Positions 1 through 5,936 of a stretch of 9,411 nucleotides of DNA are shown here, one piece after another (the stretch's first letter is position 1; each line of letters starts with the position of its first letter). Below the pieces are notes generated by a model, which searched no databases, had not been told where the DNA came from, and worked only from the letters and a program-made list of their open reading frames with translations. Position numbers and translations under genes: made by a program. The stretch is from an uncultured Clostridia bacterium (lineage in GTDB: Bacteria > Bacillota_A > Clostridia > Oscillospirales > Oscillospiraceae), in assembly GCA_947167435.1 (NCBI GenBank), contig CAMVIC010000053.1, positions 1 through 9,411 of the forward strand, in the 5' to 3' direction.

Positions 1-2520
1 AATCACATTGATAATCGAAGTGATGGAGCTCATCAGCAGCGCGACCACGTCCGTATAGCTGATCTGATCCTCCTCGGGAACGATGCTGTTGTAATGCTCG
101 ATCTCCTCTGCGATTTTATCCTTGTCCTCGAAGGTGGAGGCATAGATGTTGATTACGCTGGGGCTTTCCAGGTCCACATAGCCAAGCTTCTTCAGCGTAT
201 CCCGCAGGGTGCTGGTGGAATAAACCGGAGGCATGGCGTTTTCATAGATCCACAGATAATCATCATCCTCCAGGGCCAGCAGCTCAAAATCTGCCGCCAG
301 CTCTTCTGGAGCCAGCTTCTCGTACAGGGAGCGCATCTGGATGGCGTACTGTTCCTTGATCTGCTGTCCCATCATCTGGCCCACGTAGGAAAAAAGCGTG
401 TCGTCATCCATCTGTGAGAGGACGGAAGCATACTCCGGATAATAGTCCAGGACCATTTTCTCCACGTCTTCCCGGGTGGTGTCTTCCATCTGCTCGTCAA
501 TCAGCTGCTGAACATAGCTCTCTTCCGGCTCACACATGAACTTTACATATACGTCGGCGATTTCTTCCGTGTTCGCGTTTGCCAGATACTCCTTTGCCGC
601 TTCGATCTTCCTGGTTTTGTTCAGCGTTTCGTCATCCCTGTTCAGGAAGGGAAGGCCGCTCAGCACGTCCGTTTCCGGGTCTGCCAGCTGCCGCTTCACC
701 AGATCCTTCTGCTCCGCCTCTCTGGCCACCGTCTCCACCAGCGCGTGGGTATATCCGACCGCTCCGGTCAGCATGCCCGACAGGGCGTCGCTGTTCTGGC
801 GGACGATGCCGACGATTCTGATCTCCATGCCGTTATTGTACAGCGTCCGCAGGCCCAGCTCCTCCGCAGCCAGATCAATGTATTCCCCGCTCACCTCGTC
901 ATACTGGTACTGATCCGCCGGAAAAATATAGCGGAAGGACATCTTGCAGATTTCCTCATAGCTCCAGCTCTCCAGGCTGGTCTCCATAGCCTCGGCCGCC
1001 ATCAGCTGCTCCATGTTCGAGGCGATGCTGTCATTGGCCTTCAGGCCCAGGGAATACAGCACCAGGTCGGAGATTTCGTTGTTCTCGTCCACGATCAGGA
1101 CCACCTCATCGTAGGACTCCGGCCAATGGCCGTACAGGATATCATACTGCTGCTCCAGCAGAGGATTAATCAGCTGCCCCTCATGTTCGCCGGGCAGCAG
1201 TTCCTGCCAGACATCCAAGTTGCTGAACATCTGCCCATAGGAAGAGAAATAGCTGCTGTAATCGCCGCCGAAGGTTGCGGACATGGCGGTCTGCATGATC
1301 TGCACCGCGTCGGTCTTTCCGATATAGCCGTTCACGTCTTCCGCATAAGGGGTAAGATCCACATCATAGGAGTACTGTACGGAGCTGATGTACTGGGAAA
1401 GCGCCGTGTTGTCGTCCTCAATATAGCTTCGGAAGGCCCGCAGATTGTTGCTCTCGGTATCGGCGGTCACCAGGGAATTGATCATGTCGTACAGGACGGA
1501 GCTGGAATATACGGCGTCCTTGTCGTGCCTGCGTTCACCGCTCTCCGCCTGGGTGCCCATAAAAGAGGCCATCATCGTCGTCAGATCCATGCTCTCCGCC
1601 TGGATCGTGATGGGATAGCTGGACAGCGTATCCTCCTGAACCTTGTCAATATAGTTCTGGATGCCGTTGGACAGCGACATGATCAGCGCGATGCCGATGA
1701 TGCCGATGCTGCCGGCGAAGGCGGTCAGCAGGGTGCGCGCCTTTTTGGTCATCAGGTTGTTGGTGGAAAGGGCCAGCGCCGTAAAAAAGCGCATGGAGGT
1801 GCGCTTCATTCGGCCGGAGCTGCTTTTCTCCTCCTTCTCCGAGCAAAACGGGTTGCTGTCGCCCACAATCAGGCCGTCCTTCAGACGGATGATGCGGGTG
1901 GCATAGCCGTCCGCAAGCTCCGGGTTGTGGGTAACCATGATGATCAGCTTGTCCCTGGAAATCTCCTGCAGCAGATTCATGATCTGTACGGACGTGTCCG
2001 AGTCCAGCGCGCCGGTAGGCTCGTCCGCCAGCAGGATGTCCGGATTGTTGACCAGGGCACGGGCGATGGCAACCCGCTGCATCTGACCGCCGGACATCTG
2101 GTTGGGCTTTTTGTACAGTTGGTCCCCCAGTCCCACCTTCTGCAGGGCCTCCGTCGCCCGCGCCCGCCGTTCCGAGGCTCCCACGCCCGAAAGCGTCAGC
2201 GCCAGCTCCACATTGGCCAGCACCGTCTGGTGGGGAATCAGATTGTAGGACTGAAACACGAAGCCGATGGAATGGTTCCGGTAGGAGTCCCAGTCACCGT
2301 CGGAAAAATTTCTGGTAGACTTTCCGTTGATGATCAGATCGCCAGAGCTGTATTGGTCCAGCCCGCCGATGATGTTCAGCAGCGTCGTTTTTCCGCAGCC
2401 GGAATGGCCCAGAATCGCCACGAACTCATTTTCGCGAAACTCCAGGTCAATTCCCTTCAGCGCGTGCACCGTGCTCTCGCCCGCCATATAGTCTTTTTTG
2501 ATGTGTTTCAGCTTCAGCAT
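1..2520 (-). CDS. Fused ABC transporter, ATP-binding domain plus FtsX/MacB-like permease (N-terminal 840 residues, truncated by window edge)
   Basis: The frame is open from an ATG at 2520 to base 1 with no stop, so the C-terminus lies outside. Residues 1-225 are a MacB/LolD-type ATPase: Walker A GHSGCGKT at 38-45 (His in the second position, where Pro is usual), signature MSGGQ at 142-146, Walker B with DEPTGALD around 166-173 (catalytic Glu167), and H-loop His198. After a basic linker, residues 264-284 form a single transmembrane helix rich in Gly, Ile and Ala. Some 530 polar residues follow, presumably an outside domain, and the visible part ends at the start of the next membrane helix (SSITSIINVI). 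Fused proteins of this layout, about 1,100 residues long, are common in Clostridia and resemble mechanotransmission exporters that extrude or sense peptides and antibiotics. The substrate cannot be told. An AAGGA ribosome site sits about 7 bases before the ATG. The function class is sure, the substrate unknown. Confidence 0.93.
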   Translation of the reverse strand, partial: MLKLKHIKKDYMAGESTVHALKGIDLEFRENEFVAILGHSGCGKTTLLNIIGGLDQYSSGDLIINGKSTRNFSDGDWDSYRNHSIGFVFQSYNLIPHQTVLANVELALTLSGVGASERRARATEALQKVGLGDQLYKKPNQMSGGQMQRVAIARALVNNPDILLADEPTGALDSDTSVQIMNLLQEISRDKLIIMVTHNPELADGYATRIIRLKDGLIVGDSNPFCSEKEEKSSSGRMKRTSMRFFTALALSTNNLMTKKARTLLTAFAGSIGIIGIALIMSLSNGIQNYIDKVQEDTLSSYPITIQAESMDLTTMMASFMGTQAESGERRHDKDAVYSSSVLYDMINSLVTADTESNNLRAFRSYIEDDNTALSQYISSVQYSYDVDLTPYAEDVNGYIGKTDAVQIMQTAMSATFGGDYSSYFSSYGQMFSNLDVWQELLPGEHEGQLINPLLEQQYDILYGHWPESYDEVVLIVDENNEISDLVLYSLGLKANDSIASNMEQLMAAEAMETSLESWSYEEICKMSFRYIFPADQYQYDEVSGEYIDLAAEELGLRTLYNNGMEIRIVGIVRQNSDALSGMLTGAVGYTHALVETVAREAEQKDLVKRQLADPETDVLSGLPFLNRDDETLNKTRKIEAAKEYLANANTEEIADVYVKFMCEPEESYVQQLIDEQMEDTTREDVEKMVLDYYPEYASVLSQMDDDTLFSYVGQMMGQQIKEQYAIQMRSLYEKLAPEELAADFELLALEDDDYLWIYENAMPPVYSTSTLRDTLKKLGYVDLESPSVINIYASTFEDKDKIAEEIEHYNSIVPEEDQISYTDVVALLMSSITSIINVI

Positions 2521-2540
2521 ACAGATTCCTTCGATCGTTC

Positions 2541-2591
2541 GGGAAGGCGCTGATTCAATCGGTTTCCGAAGGGATTGATTCAGCGTTTCCC
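2541..2591 (-). repeat. Long imperfect hairpin in the leader of the ABC exporter
   Basis: Arms 2541-2560 and 2573-2591 pair over about 18 base pairs with one bulged G, one G-T pair and one T-T mismatch, closing a 12-base loop (2561-2572). The core arms are GCTGATTCAATC and GATTGATTCAGC. The structure lies just before the ribosome site of the exporter and just behind the -35 box of the tRNA-Arg promoter. Neither side has a T-run, so it is not a usual terminator. It may be an mRNA 5' stem or a dyad operator for a regulator of the exporter. A TATATA at 2592-2597 could be a minus-strand -10 box but has no convincing -35. Confidence 0.6.
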
Positions 2592-2601
2592 TATATATTG
2601 G

Positions 2602-2630
2602 TTGACAGCTCCGGCTTTGTGAGTTAAAAT
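2602..2630 (+). promoter_or_regulatory. Sigma-A type promoter of tRNA-Arg
   Basis: A perfect -35 box TTGACA (2602-2607) and a -10 box TAAAAT (2625-2630) are separated by exactly 17 bases. Transcription would start near 2637, about 11 bases before the mature tRNA 5' end, which suits a stable RNA gene. Confidence 0.85.
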
Positions 2631-2647
2631 ACTTAAGCTTTGAACAA

Positions 2648-2724
2648 GCCCACGTAGCTCAGCAGGATAGAGCACTCGCCTCCTAAGCGAGGGGTCGGAG
2701 GTTCGAATCCTCTCGTGGGTGCCA
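2648..2724 (+). tRNA. tRNA-Arg, anticodon CCT
   Basis: The cloverleaf can be drawn by hand. The acceptor arms GCCCACG and CGTGGGT pair over seven positions, with one G-T at the end. The anticodon stem CTCGC/GCGAG (2675-2679 with 2687-2691) holds the loop CTCCTAA, giving anticodon CCT at 2682-2684, which reads AGG. The T-arm carries the standard TTCGAAT loop. The discriminator is G2721 and the CCA end is encoded (2722-2724). It has its own promoter and terminator. tRNA-Arg(CCT) genes are known integration sites for tyrosine-recombinase elements, but no integrase lies in this window. Confidence 0.97.
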
Positions 2725-2758
2725 AAAACAGTTGCCCTCCCAGGGCGGCTGTTTTTTT
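2725..2758 (+). terminator. Intrinsic terminator of tRNA-Arg
   Basis: The stem ACAGTTGCCCT / AGGGCGGCTGT with a CCC loop (2728-2751) is extended by A-T pairs on its outside and followed by seven T (2752-2758). It begins directly at the CCA end, so the primary transcript has almost no 3' trailer beyond the hairpin. Confidence 0.9.
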
Positions 2759-2760
2759 AT

Positions 2761-2773
2761 GAGAGGATTCGAA
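2761..2773 (+). repeat. 13-base inverted echo of the tRNA-Arg T-arm
   Basis: GAGAGGATTCGAA here is the exact reverse complement of 2702-2714 in the T-arm and acceptor of the tRNA. Part of the match (ATTCGAAT) is itself palindromic, which lowers its weight, but the flanking GAGAGG/CCTCTC also matches. The pair encloses the terminator, so the whole block can fold as one long interrupted hairpin. It may be a relic of a site-specific recombination core or part of a repeat family carried behind tRNA genes. Confidence 0.7.
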
Positions 2774-2793
2774 TCATGTCCGCACATGCTGGT

Positions 2794-2844
2794 GGAATTG
2801 CGAGCTTGCGCTGCCAGTGGCAGAAAAAGCAAGCTCGCAATTTC
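2794..2844. repeat. Compound palindrome, 14-bp perfect stem with an inner hairpin
   Basis: AATTGCGAGCTTGC (2796-2809) pairs perfectly with GCAAGCTCGCAATT (2829-2842), and two further pairs (one G-T) extend the outside. Inside the loop a second hairpin, CTGCC/GGCAG around AGT, occupies 2811-2823, followed by five A. No T-run follows, and no gene overlaps. The shape, a clean stem with a nested stem in non-coding DNA, resembles dispersed palindromic elements of bacteria. Whether it is repeated elsewhere cannot be seen here. Confidence 0.7.
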
Positions 2845-2853
2845 CGCAGCGGT

Positions 2854-2916
2854 CGGAAAATGCAAGGAACAGCGTAAGCCCGCAGCATTTTCCGGGTACC
2901 GCAAGGTGGAAAATGC
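2854..2916. repeat. Two GGAAAATGC copies flanking an inverted GCATTTTCC copy
   Basis: GGAAAATGC occurs at 2855-2863 and again at 2908-2916, with its reverse complement GCATTTTCC at 2885-2893 between them. The first pair extends to 10 bp with C2854-G2894. The middle copy can pair with either outer copy but not both, giving two mutually exclusive hairpins. There is no open reading frame with a ribosome site here. Confidence 0.65.
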
Positions 2917-2920
2917 ATGA

Positions 2921-2938
2921 ACCGGCGCTCACGCCGGT
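2921..2938. repeat. Small GC-rich hairpin ACCGGCG/CGCCGGT
   Basis: A 7-bp perfect stem closes a CTCA loop. It is the last of the inverted repeats behind tRNA-Arg. From here to about 3120 the DNA turns AT-rich and I see no gene or RNA in it before the promoter of the CpXC gene. Confidence 0.6.
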
Positions 2939-3120
2939 GAATACCTTTGCTGCTTTTTCCTAAAAAAAGAAATACACGTAATTTTATATTATAGCACCCT
3001 TTCCGGGTAAATGATAGACAAGCTGTAAATAAAATGGGTTTGGAATGAATCGCAGGTGAAAATGCCGATCGCTTTTTCCTGCCCTTCCCTTATGCTTTTG
3101 TATCGGTGCATTTCCTCCGC

Positions 3121-3149
3121 TTGTCTGCTGCCGGTATTTGCGGTATAAT
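3121..3149 (+). promoter_or_regulatory. Promoter of the CpXC-domain gene
   Basis: TTGTCT (3121-3126) and a perfect TATAAT (3144-3149) are 17 bases apart. Transcription would start around 3156. That excludes the in-frame ATG codons at 3106 and 3148 as starts and leaves a leader of roughly 20 bases with AAAGGAGG (3163-3170). Confidence 0.8.
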
Positions 3150-3177
3150 GGCAAAAAGCAGTAAAGGAGGCGTCGCG

Positions 3178-3810
3178 ATGTCCAAGCCTGAAAAGCAAAC
3201 CGTTTCCTGCCCGAAATGCGGGGAATCCATCTCGTTTACCCTCTGGAATTCCATCAACACGGATATGCCCAACGCCATTGAGGATATGATCAGCGGAAAG
3301 CTGTTCGAAGTTGAGTGCGGGAAATGCGGCTATAAAACCCACGTGAATTATCCCATGCTCTTTAATGACATGATTCACCAGGTTATGATCTACAATACGA
3401 TTCCCGACAACGCCAAAGAGACGGAAGAAGCCATGGACTCCATGAAAACGCTGTATCCCGGCCGCGTCCGCATTGTGCTGGACCAGAGCACGCTGCGGGA
3501 AAAAGCCGCGATCTTCAACGCGCAGCTGGACGACCGTGTGACGGAGATTCTGAAGCTGATTGTGATGGCACAGCTGCAGGAGCAGATCAAGGGCAAAAAG
3601 CTGATGGGCGTGTACTTTATCCCCGGCGACGAGCCTGCTTTCGAGCTTGCCCTGGAGGATGGATCCGGCTATGTACCGGTTACCATGGAGATGTATCACA
3701 ACATTGCGCAGCAGTTTGAAACGCAGCTGGCCGCCGGCGATGAGGAATACTACATTGACCAGGACTGGGCATTCTCGTTCCTCTCCGCGCCGGGAAACCA
3801 GCTTCGCTGA
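3178..3810 (+). CDS. CpXC domain-containing protein (zinc-ribbon-like, function unknown)
   Basis: The product has 210 residues, starting at ATG 3178, eight bases after a strong AAAGGAGG. The N-terminus carries paired cysteine knuckles CPKC (Cys11, Cys14) and CGKC (Cys47, Cys50), which define the CpXC domain and should bind one metal ion, probably zinc. The spacing of about 32 residues between knuckles fits the family. The rest is acidic, soluble and mixed helix/strand, with no signal peptide or membrane segment, so it should be cytoplasmic. The gene stands alone between its own promoter and terminator, behind tRNA-Arg and convergent with holA-rnmV, so context gives no clue to its job. The family is widespread in Firmicutes and, as far as I know, has no established function. 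The gene call is firm and the family call strong. Confidence 0.9.
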   Translation: MSKPEKQTVSCPKCGESISFTLWNSINTDMPNAIEDMISGKLFEVECGKCGYKTHVNYPMLFNDMIHQVMIYNTIPDNAKETEEAMDSMKTLYPGRVRIVLDQSTLREKAAIFNAQLDDRVTEILKLIVMAQLQEQIKGKKLMGVYFIPGDEPAFELALEDGSGYVPVTMEMYHNIAQQFETQLAAGDEEYYIDQDWAFSFLSAPGNQLR

Positions 3811-3848
3811 AAACCTGCCCCGCAGAAAGCGCATTGTATTCTGACCAC

Positions 3849-3866
3849 AAAAAGCAGATATTCTGC
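3849..3866 (-). terminator. Small terminator hairpin at the end of holA-rnmV
   Basis: Read on the minus strand, GCAGA-ATA-TCTGC (3866-3854) is followed by TTTTT (3853-3849). The 5-bp stem is weak alone, but it lies just after the large shared hairpin at 3867-3911, which a minus-strand transcript also forms. The two together would stop rnmV transcription. Confidence 0.5.
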
Positions 3867-3911
3867 AAACAGGACAGCCGTCTCAGTTTCTGAGTCGGCT
3901 GTCCTGTTTTT
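3867..3911 (+). terminator. Strong intrinsic terminator of the CpXC gene
   Basis: A 14-bp perfect stem (3867-3880 with 3896-3909), a single T-T mismatch, then a 5-bp stem CTCAG/CTGAG around TTT, with five T in all at 3907-3911. It lies between convergent genes, ending 5 bases before the rnmV stop, and probably acts on both strands. Confidence 0.9.
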
Positions 3912-3916
3912 CGGCT

Positions 3917-4501
3917 TCAATAGCGCCGGGCAAGGAAGTCTTCCCTGCTCATCGTCGCGTTTAGTATCTCCAGCAGCGCCCCTGTGCTGAGGTGCTCCGG
4001 CAGGTCCAGCTTCTTGATCAGCTGGGCCCGTGCCTCCCGGCTGCCCTCGCCGCCGCTGAGTCCGGCGCGGTACAGGTCCAGCCTGGTGATGGGGTCCCGT
4101 TTTTCCCCGGTGTCCGCCTCATCCTCAAAGCTGGCGCCGGCGCGCTCCAGGGCCTCCAGCAGCACCTGGGGCGGCATCCCCTCCACGCCAAGCTTTCCCT
4201 CCCTGGAGGGGGCGCGCTTTCTCTTCTCTTTTCCGTACCGGTCAGGGATGTAGGCATGCTTGACAAGGGCGGGGTCCACGCAGGAGCGGACAAAGTTCCG
4301 GATGACAAAGCCCGCGCCGTCGGAATCCGTCAGGATGATCAGGCCGCGTTTTTCCGCAAGGCTGCGCAGCAGCTTCTGCTTCTGCCGGTCGTTGAAAATG
4401 CCGAAGCCTTGGCTCTCCATGACGGTGGCGTCCACCACCTGCAGGAGGGTGTTTTTATCGTAGCGGCCTTCCACAAGAATCACTTCTCTGACCTTACGCA
4501 T
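3917..4501 (-). CDS. rnmV: Ribonuclease M5 (TOPRIM domain, 5S rRNA maturation)
   Basis: RNase M5 cuts precursor 5S rRNA to its mature ends in low- and mid-GC Gram-positive bacteria, helped by ribosomal protein L18. The 194-residue product is close to the 186 residues known from Bacillus. The N-terminal TOPRIM domain shows the catalytic Glu in VEGRYD (Glu11) and the metal-binding DSD (59-61) in LTDSDGAG. The C-terminal half matches the DUF4093-type domain that follows TOPRIM in this family. The start ATG (4501-4499) lies inside the last codons of holA, with an 8-base overlap (ATGCGTAA) and a GGAGA site in the end of holA, so translation is probably coupled. In Bacillus the gene neighbours ksgA; here it follows holA. 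The call is secure. Confidence 0.93.
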   Translation of the reverse strand: MRKVREVILVEGRYDKNTLLQVVDATVMESQGFGIFNDRQKQKLLRSLAEKRGLIILTDSDGAGFVIRNFVRSCVDPALVKHAYIPDRYGKEKRKRAPSREGKLGVEGMPPQVLLEALERAGASFEDEADTGEKRDPITRLDLYRAGLSGGEGSREARAQLIKKLDLPEHLSTGALLEILNATMSREDFLARRY

Positions 4502-5543
4502 CTTTCTCTCCCGCCGCGATGCGCAGCAGCGTCTCCACCAGGATTTCCCTGTCCGGTCTGCCGCTGCTTTTGATCAGATAGTCTCCGTCCGCACAGAGCC
4601 TGACGGCGTGCCTTGCCTGCTCCGTCGTATACCCGCGGGCAGAGCGCATCAGCTGATTCAGAATAAAATCATACTTGATGCCGCAGCATTCCCCCACAAA
4701 TCGGGAGCCGAGATTCCGGTCCAGGGCCAGCCGCGCGGCGTAAAGTCTGCGCATCTGGGAGCCCAGCATGGCAAGGAGCATGATCGGCTCGTTATTCTTG
4801 TCGCCCAGAAGCTCGGAAAGCACGGAGAGGGCTGCGCCCGCTTTCTTCTGGGCAATAAAGTCCGTCATCTGAAAGACGTCCGCCTCCGGAATATGGTGGG
4901 CAACCTTGTCGATATCCGAAAGGCTGACCTTGTCCTCCTTCGCATAGGCCGCCACCTTTTCGATCTCCGGAATCAGGCCGCTCATCAGATCTCCGCTGAC
5001 AAAGATCAGATGCCGCGCAGCATCCAGGTCGATGCGTTTGCCAAGGGCGTCAAAACGGCGGCTGATCCATTTCACCAGGTTCTCCTGGGACTGCGCGGAG
5101 AAGCAGAGCTCTTCCGCCAGCTTTCGCAGCGCCTTGATCAGCTTCAGCCTTCCGTCCGGCTCAAAGCCCGTGCTCTGCACGAAGGCGACGGTACAATATT
5201 CGGGAATATCCTCAAGGATTTCCTGGATATGGTCTGCGTCCGGGAGCTTGTTTAAATCCATGTCCCGCAGCTCGATAAAGGTACGCTCCGTGAGAAAGGG
5301 CATGGCATCCACCGCCTCGCGCAGCTGTCTGGCATCCAGCTCCGGTCCGTTGATGCGCCGGAAGCTGAAGCTGTCCTCTCCCTCCGGCAGGCACGCTGCC
5401 TTCAGCTTGGACAGGAAGTCCTCCCGCAGATAGTCCTCGGCGCCCCAAAGCAGGTACAGCCGCTGAACGCCCCGCTCCCGAAGATGGCGCAGCCCATCGT
5501 GATACCCGGGAATTGATTCATTTTTCTTGCTCTTTTTGGCCAT
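4494..5543 (-). CDS. holA: DNA polymerase III subunit delta
   Basis: The delta subunit opens the beta sliding clamp as part of the clamp loader with DnaX and delta'. The 349-residue product is of normal length. Family motifs are visible in order: YLLWGAEDYLRED (30-42), MPFLTERTFIEL (81-92), the SGDLMSGLIPEIEKV segment (183-197), FQMTDFIAQKKAGAAL (224-239) and LLAMLGSQMRRLYAAR (256-271). I chose ATG 5543, preceded by AGGA at 6 bases and a lysine-rich start. The frame extends upstream to a TTG at 5624, but that start has no ribosome site and adds 27 residues unlike the family. It is the first gene of a two-gene operon with rnmV, driven by the promoter at 5679-5687. Confidence 0.94.
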   Translation of the reverse strand: MAKKSKKNESIPGYHDGLRHLRERGVQRLYLLWGAEDYLREDFLSKLKAACLPEGEDSFSFRRINGPELDARQLREAVDAMPFLTERTFIELRDMDLNKLPDADHIQEILEDIPEYCTVAFVQSTGFEPDGRLKLIKALRKLAEELCFSAQSQENLVKWISRRFDALGKRIDLDAARHLIFVSGDLMSGLIPEIEKVAAYAKEDKVSLSDIDKVAHHIPEADVFQMTDFIAQKKAGAALSVLSELLGDKNNEPIMLLAMLGSQMRRLYAARLALDRNLGSRFVGECCGIKYDFILNQLMRSARGYTTEQARHAVRLCADGDYLIKSSGRPDREILVETLLRIAAGEKDA

Positions 5544-5678
5544 ATTCTGTCCTGTCCGCCGTTCAGCTGCGACCACACGGATCGCTGCGGCAATTTTGCT
5601 TCTGCCCCGCCGTCCGCAAGCCAAAGCGGCGGTTCTGCAGCAGGCTGTTCCGTCTGATGATTCCGAAGTGTTGACAGC

Positions 5679-5687
5679 ATTATACCA
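5679..5687 (-). promoter_or_regulatory. Extended -10 promoter of holA-rnmV
   Basis: On the minus strand TGG-TATAAT reads as a TGn-extended -10 element with a perfect hexamer; no good -35 stands 17 bases upstream. The start would fall near 5672, leaving a leader of about 130 bases before the holA ATG. That leader holds a GC-rich inverted match (CCGCCG ... CGGCGG) but no recognisable riboswitch. Confidence 0.7.
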
Positions 5688-5864
5688 TACCGCACATTCA
5701 AACGCCAGACATTCCTTGCACCCCTGCCTGAATATTTCTCTTGCTCAGGCCTGTACGGTCCGCGGCTTGAGTCGTCGCCGCCTTTCCGTTTTTTCCCGTC
5801 GGGGACTGAACCCATGTCTTCGCTGTTCTCATGGCGGTCGATGCCAAAGGATTCGCAAAATTTA
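5688..5864. other. Divergent intergenic stretch without a recognised gene
   Basis: Frames are open on both strands, including about 60 minus-strand codons ending in TGA at 5698. None combines a good ribosome site with a start, and no product is recognisable. One minus frame shows a CKFC pair near its start but runs through the holA promoter. A small inverted repeat GCCTGA (5726-5731) / TCAGGC (5745-5750) is visible. I treat the stretch as non-coding. Confidence 0.5.
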
Positions 5865-5930
5865 CAGCTCCTATAACAGAGAACACCGGCCGCTTTTGCC
5901 GGCCGGTGTTCGACTATCCATAAGGAGCTG
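5865..5930 (+). promoter_or_regulatory. Leader stem that can mask the ribosome binding site of the HTH-like gene
   Basis: A 12-bp perfect stem GAACACCGGCCG / CGGCCGGTGTTC (5881-5911, 7-base loop) lies directly before the ribosome site AAGGAG (5922-5927). Outside it, CAGCTCCT (5865-5872) is the exact complement of AGGAGCTG (5923-5930), which contains the Shine-Dalgarno sequence. If transcription starts upstream of 5865 the outer helix would hide the site. A possible -10 box TATAAC (5872-5877) without a -35 would start the RNA later and leave only the inner stem. Neither arm has a T-run, so it is not a terminator. Confidence 0.5.
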
Positions 5931-5936
5931 AACAAT

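Noticed and set aside
745..2553. Plus-strand open frame of 602 codons
   Set aside because: It is antisense to the ABC exporter, whose ATPase motifs are perfect. The plus-strand frame has no recognisable domain and no ribosome site; GC-rich codon use leaves antisense frames open.
2761..2850. Second, degenerate tRNA gene in inverted orientation
   Set aside because: Only the T-loop and one side of the T-stem match; the opposite strand of the T-stem does not pair and no anticodon arm can be drawn.
2683..2904. Minus-strand small protein ending in WHPREDSNLRPLA
   Set aside because: The C-terminal peptide is the well-known translation of an antisense tRNA gene; the rest runs through the palindromic tract. 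It is a spurious ORF.
2794..2938. CRISPR array
   Set aside because: The repeats are inverted hairpins of differing sequence, not regularly spaced direct repeats, and no cas gene is present.
2989..3834. Minus-strand open frame of 281 codons
   Set aside because: It lies opposite the CpXC gene, which has a promoter, ribosome site and cysteine motifs; the antisense frame has none and crosses the CpXC promoter.
5544..5624. 27-codon N-terminal extension of holA from a TTG start
   Set aside because: No ribosome site precedes the TTG and the extension lacks family similarity, whereas ATG 5543 has AGGA and gives a normal length.
5698..5886. Small minus-strand ORF with GTG start upstream of holA
   Set aside because: The GTG sits inside the arm of the 5881-5911 hairpin with no ribosome site, and the peptide is unlike anything I know.
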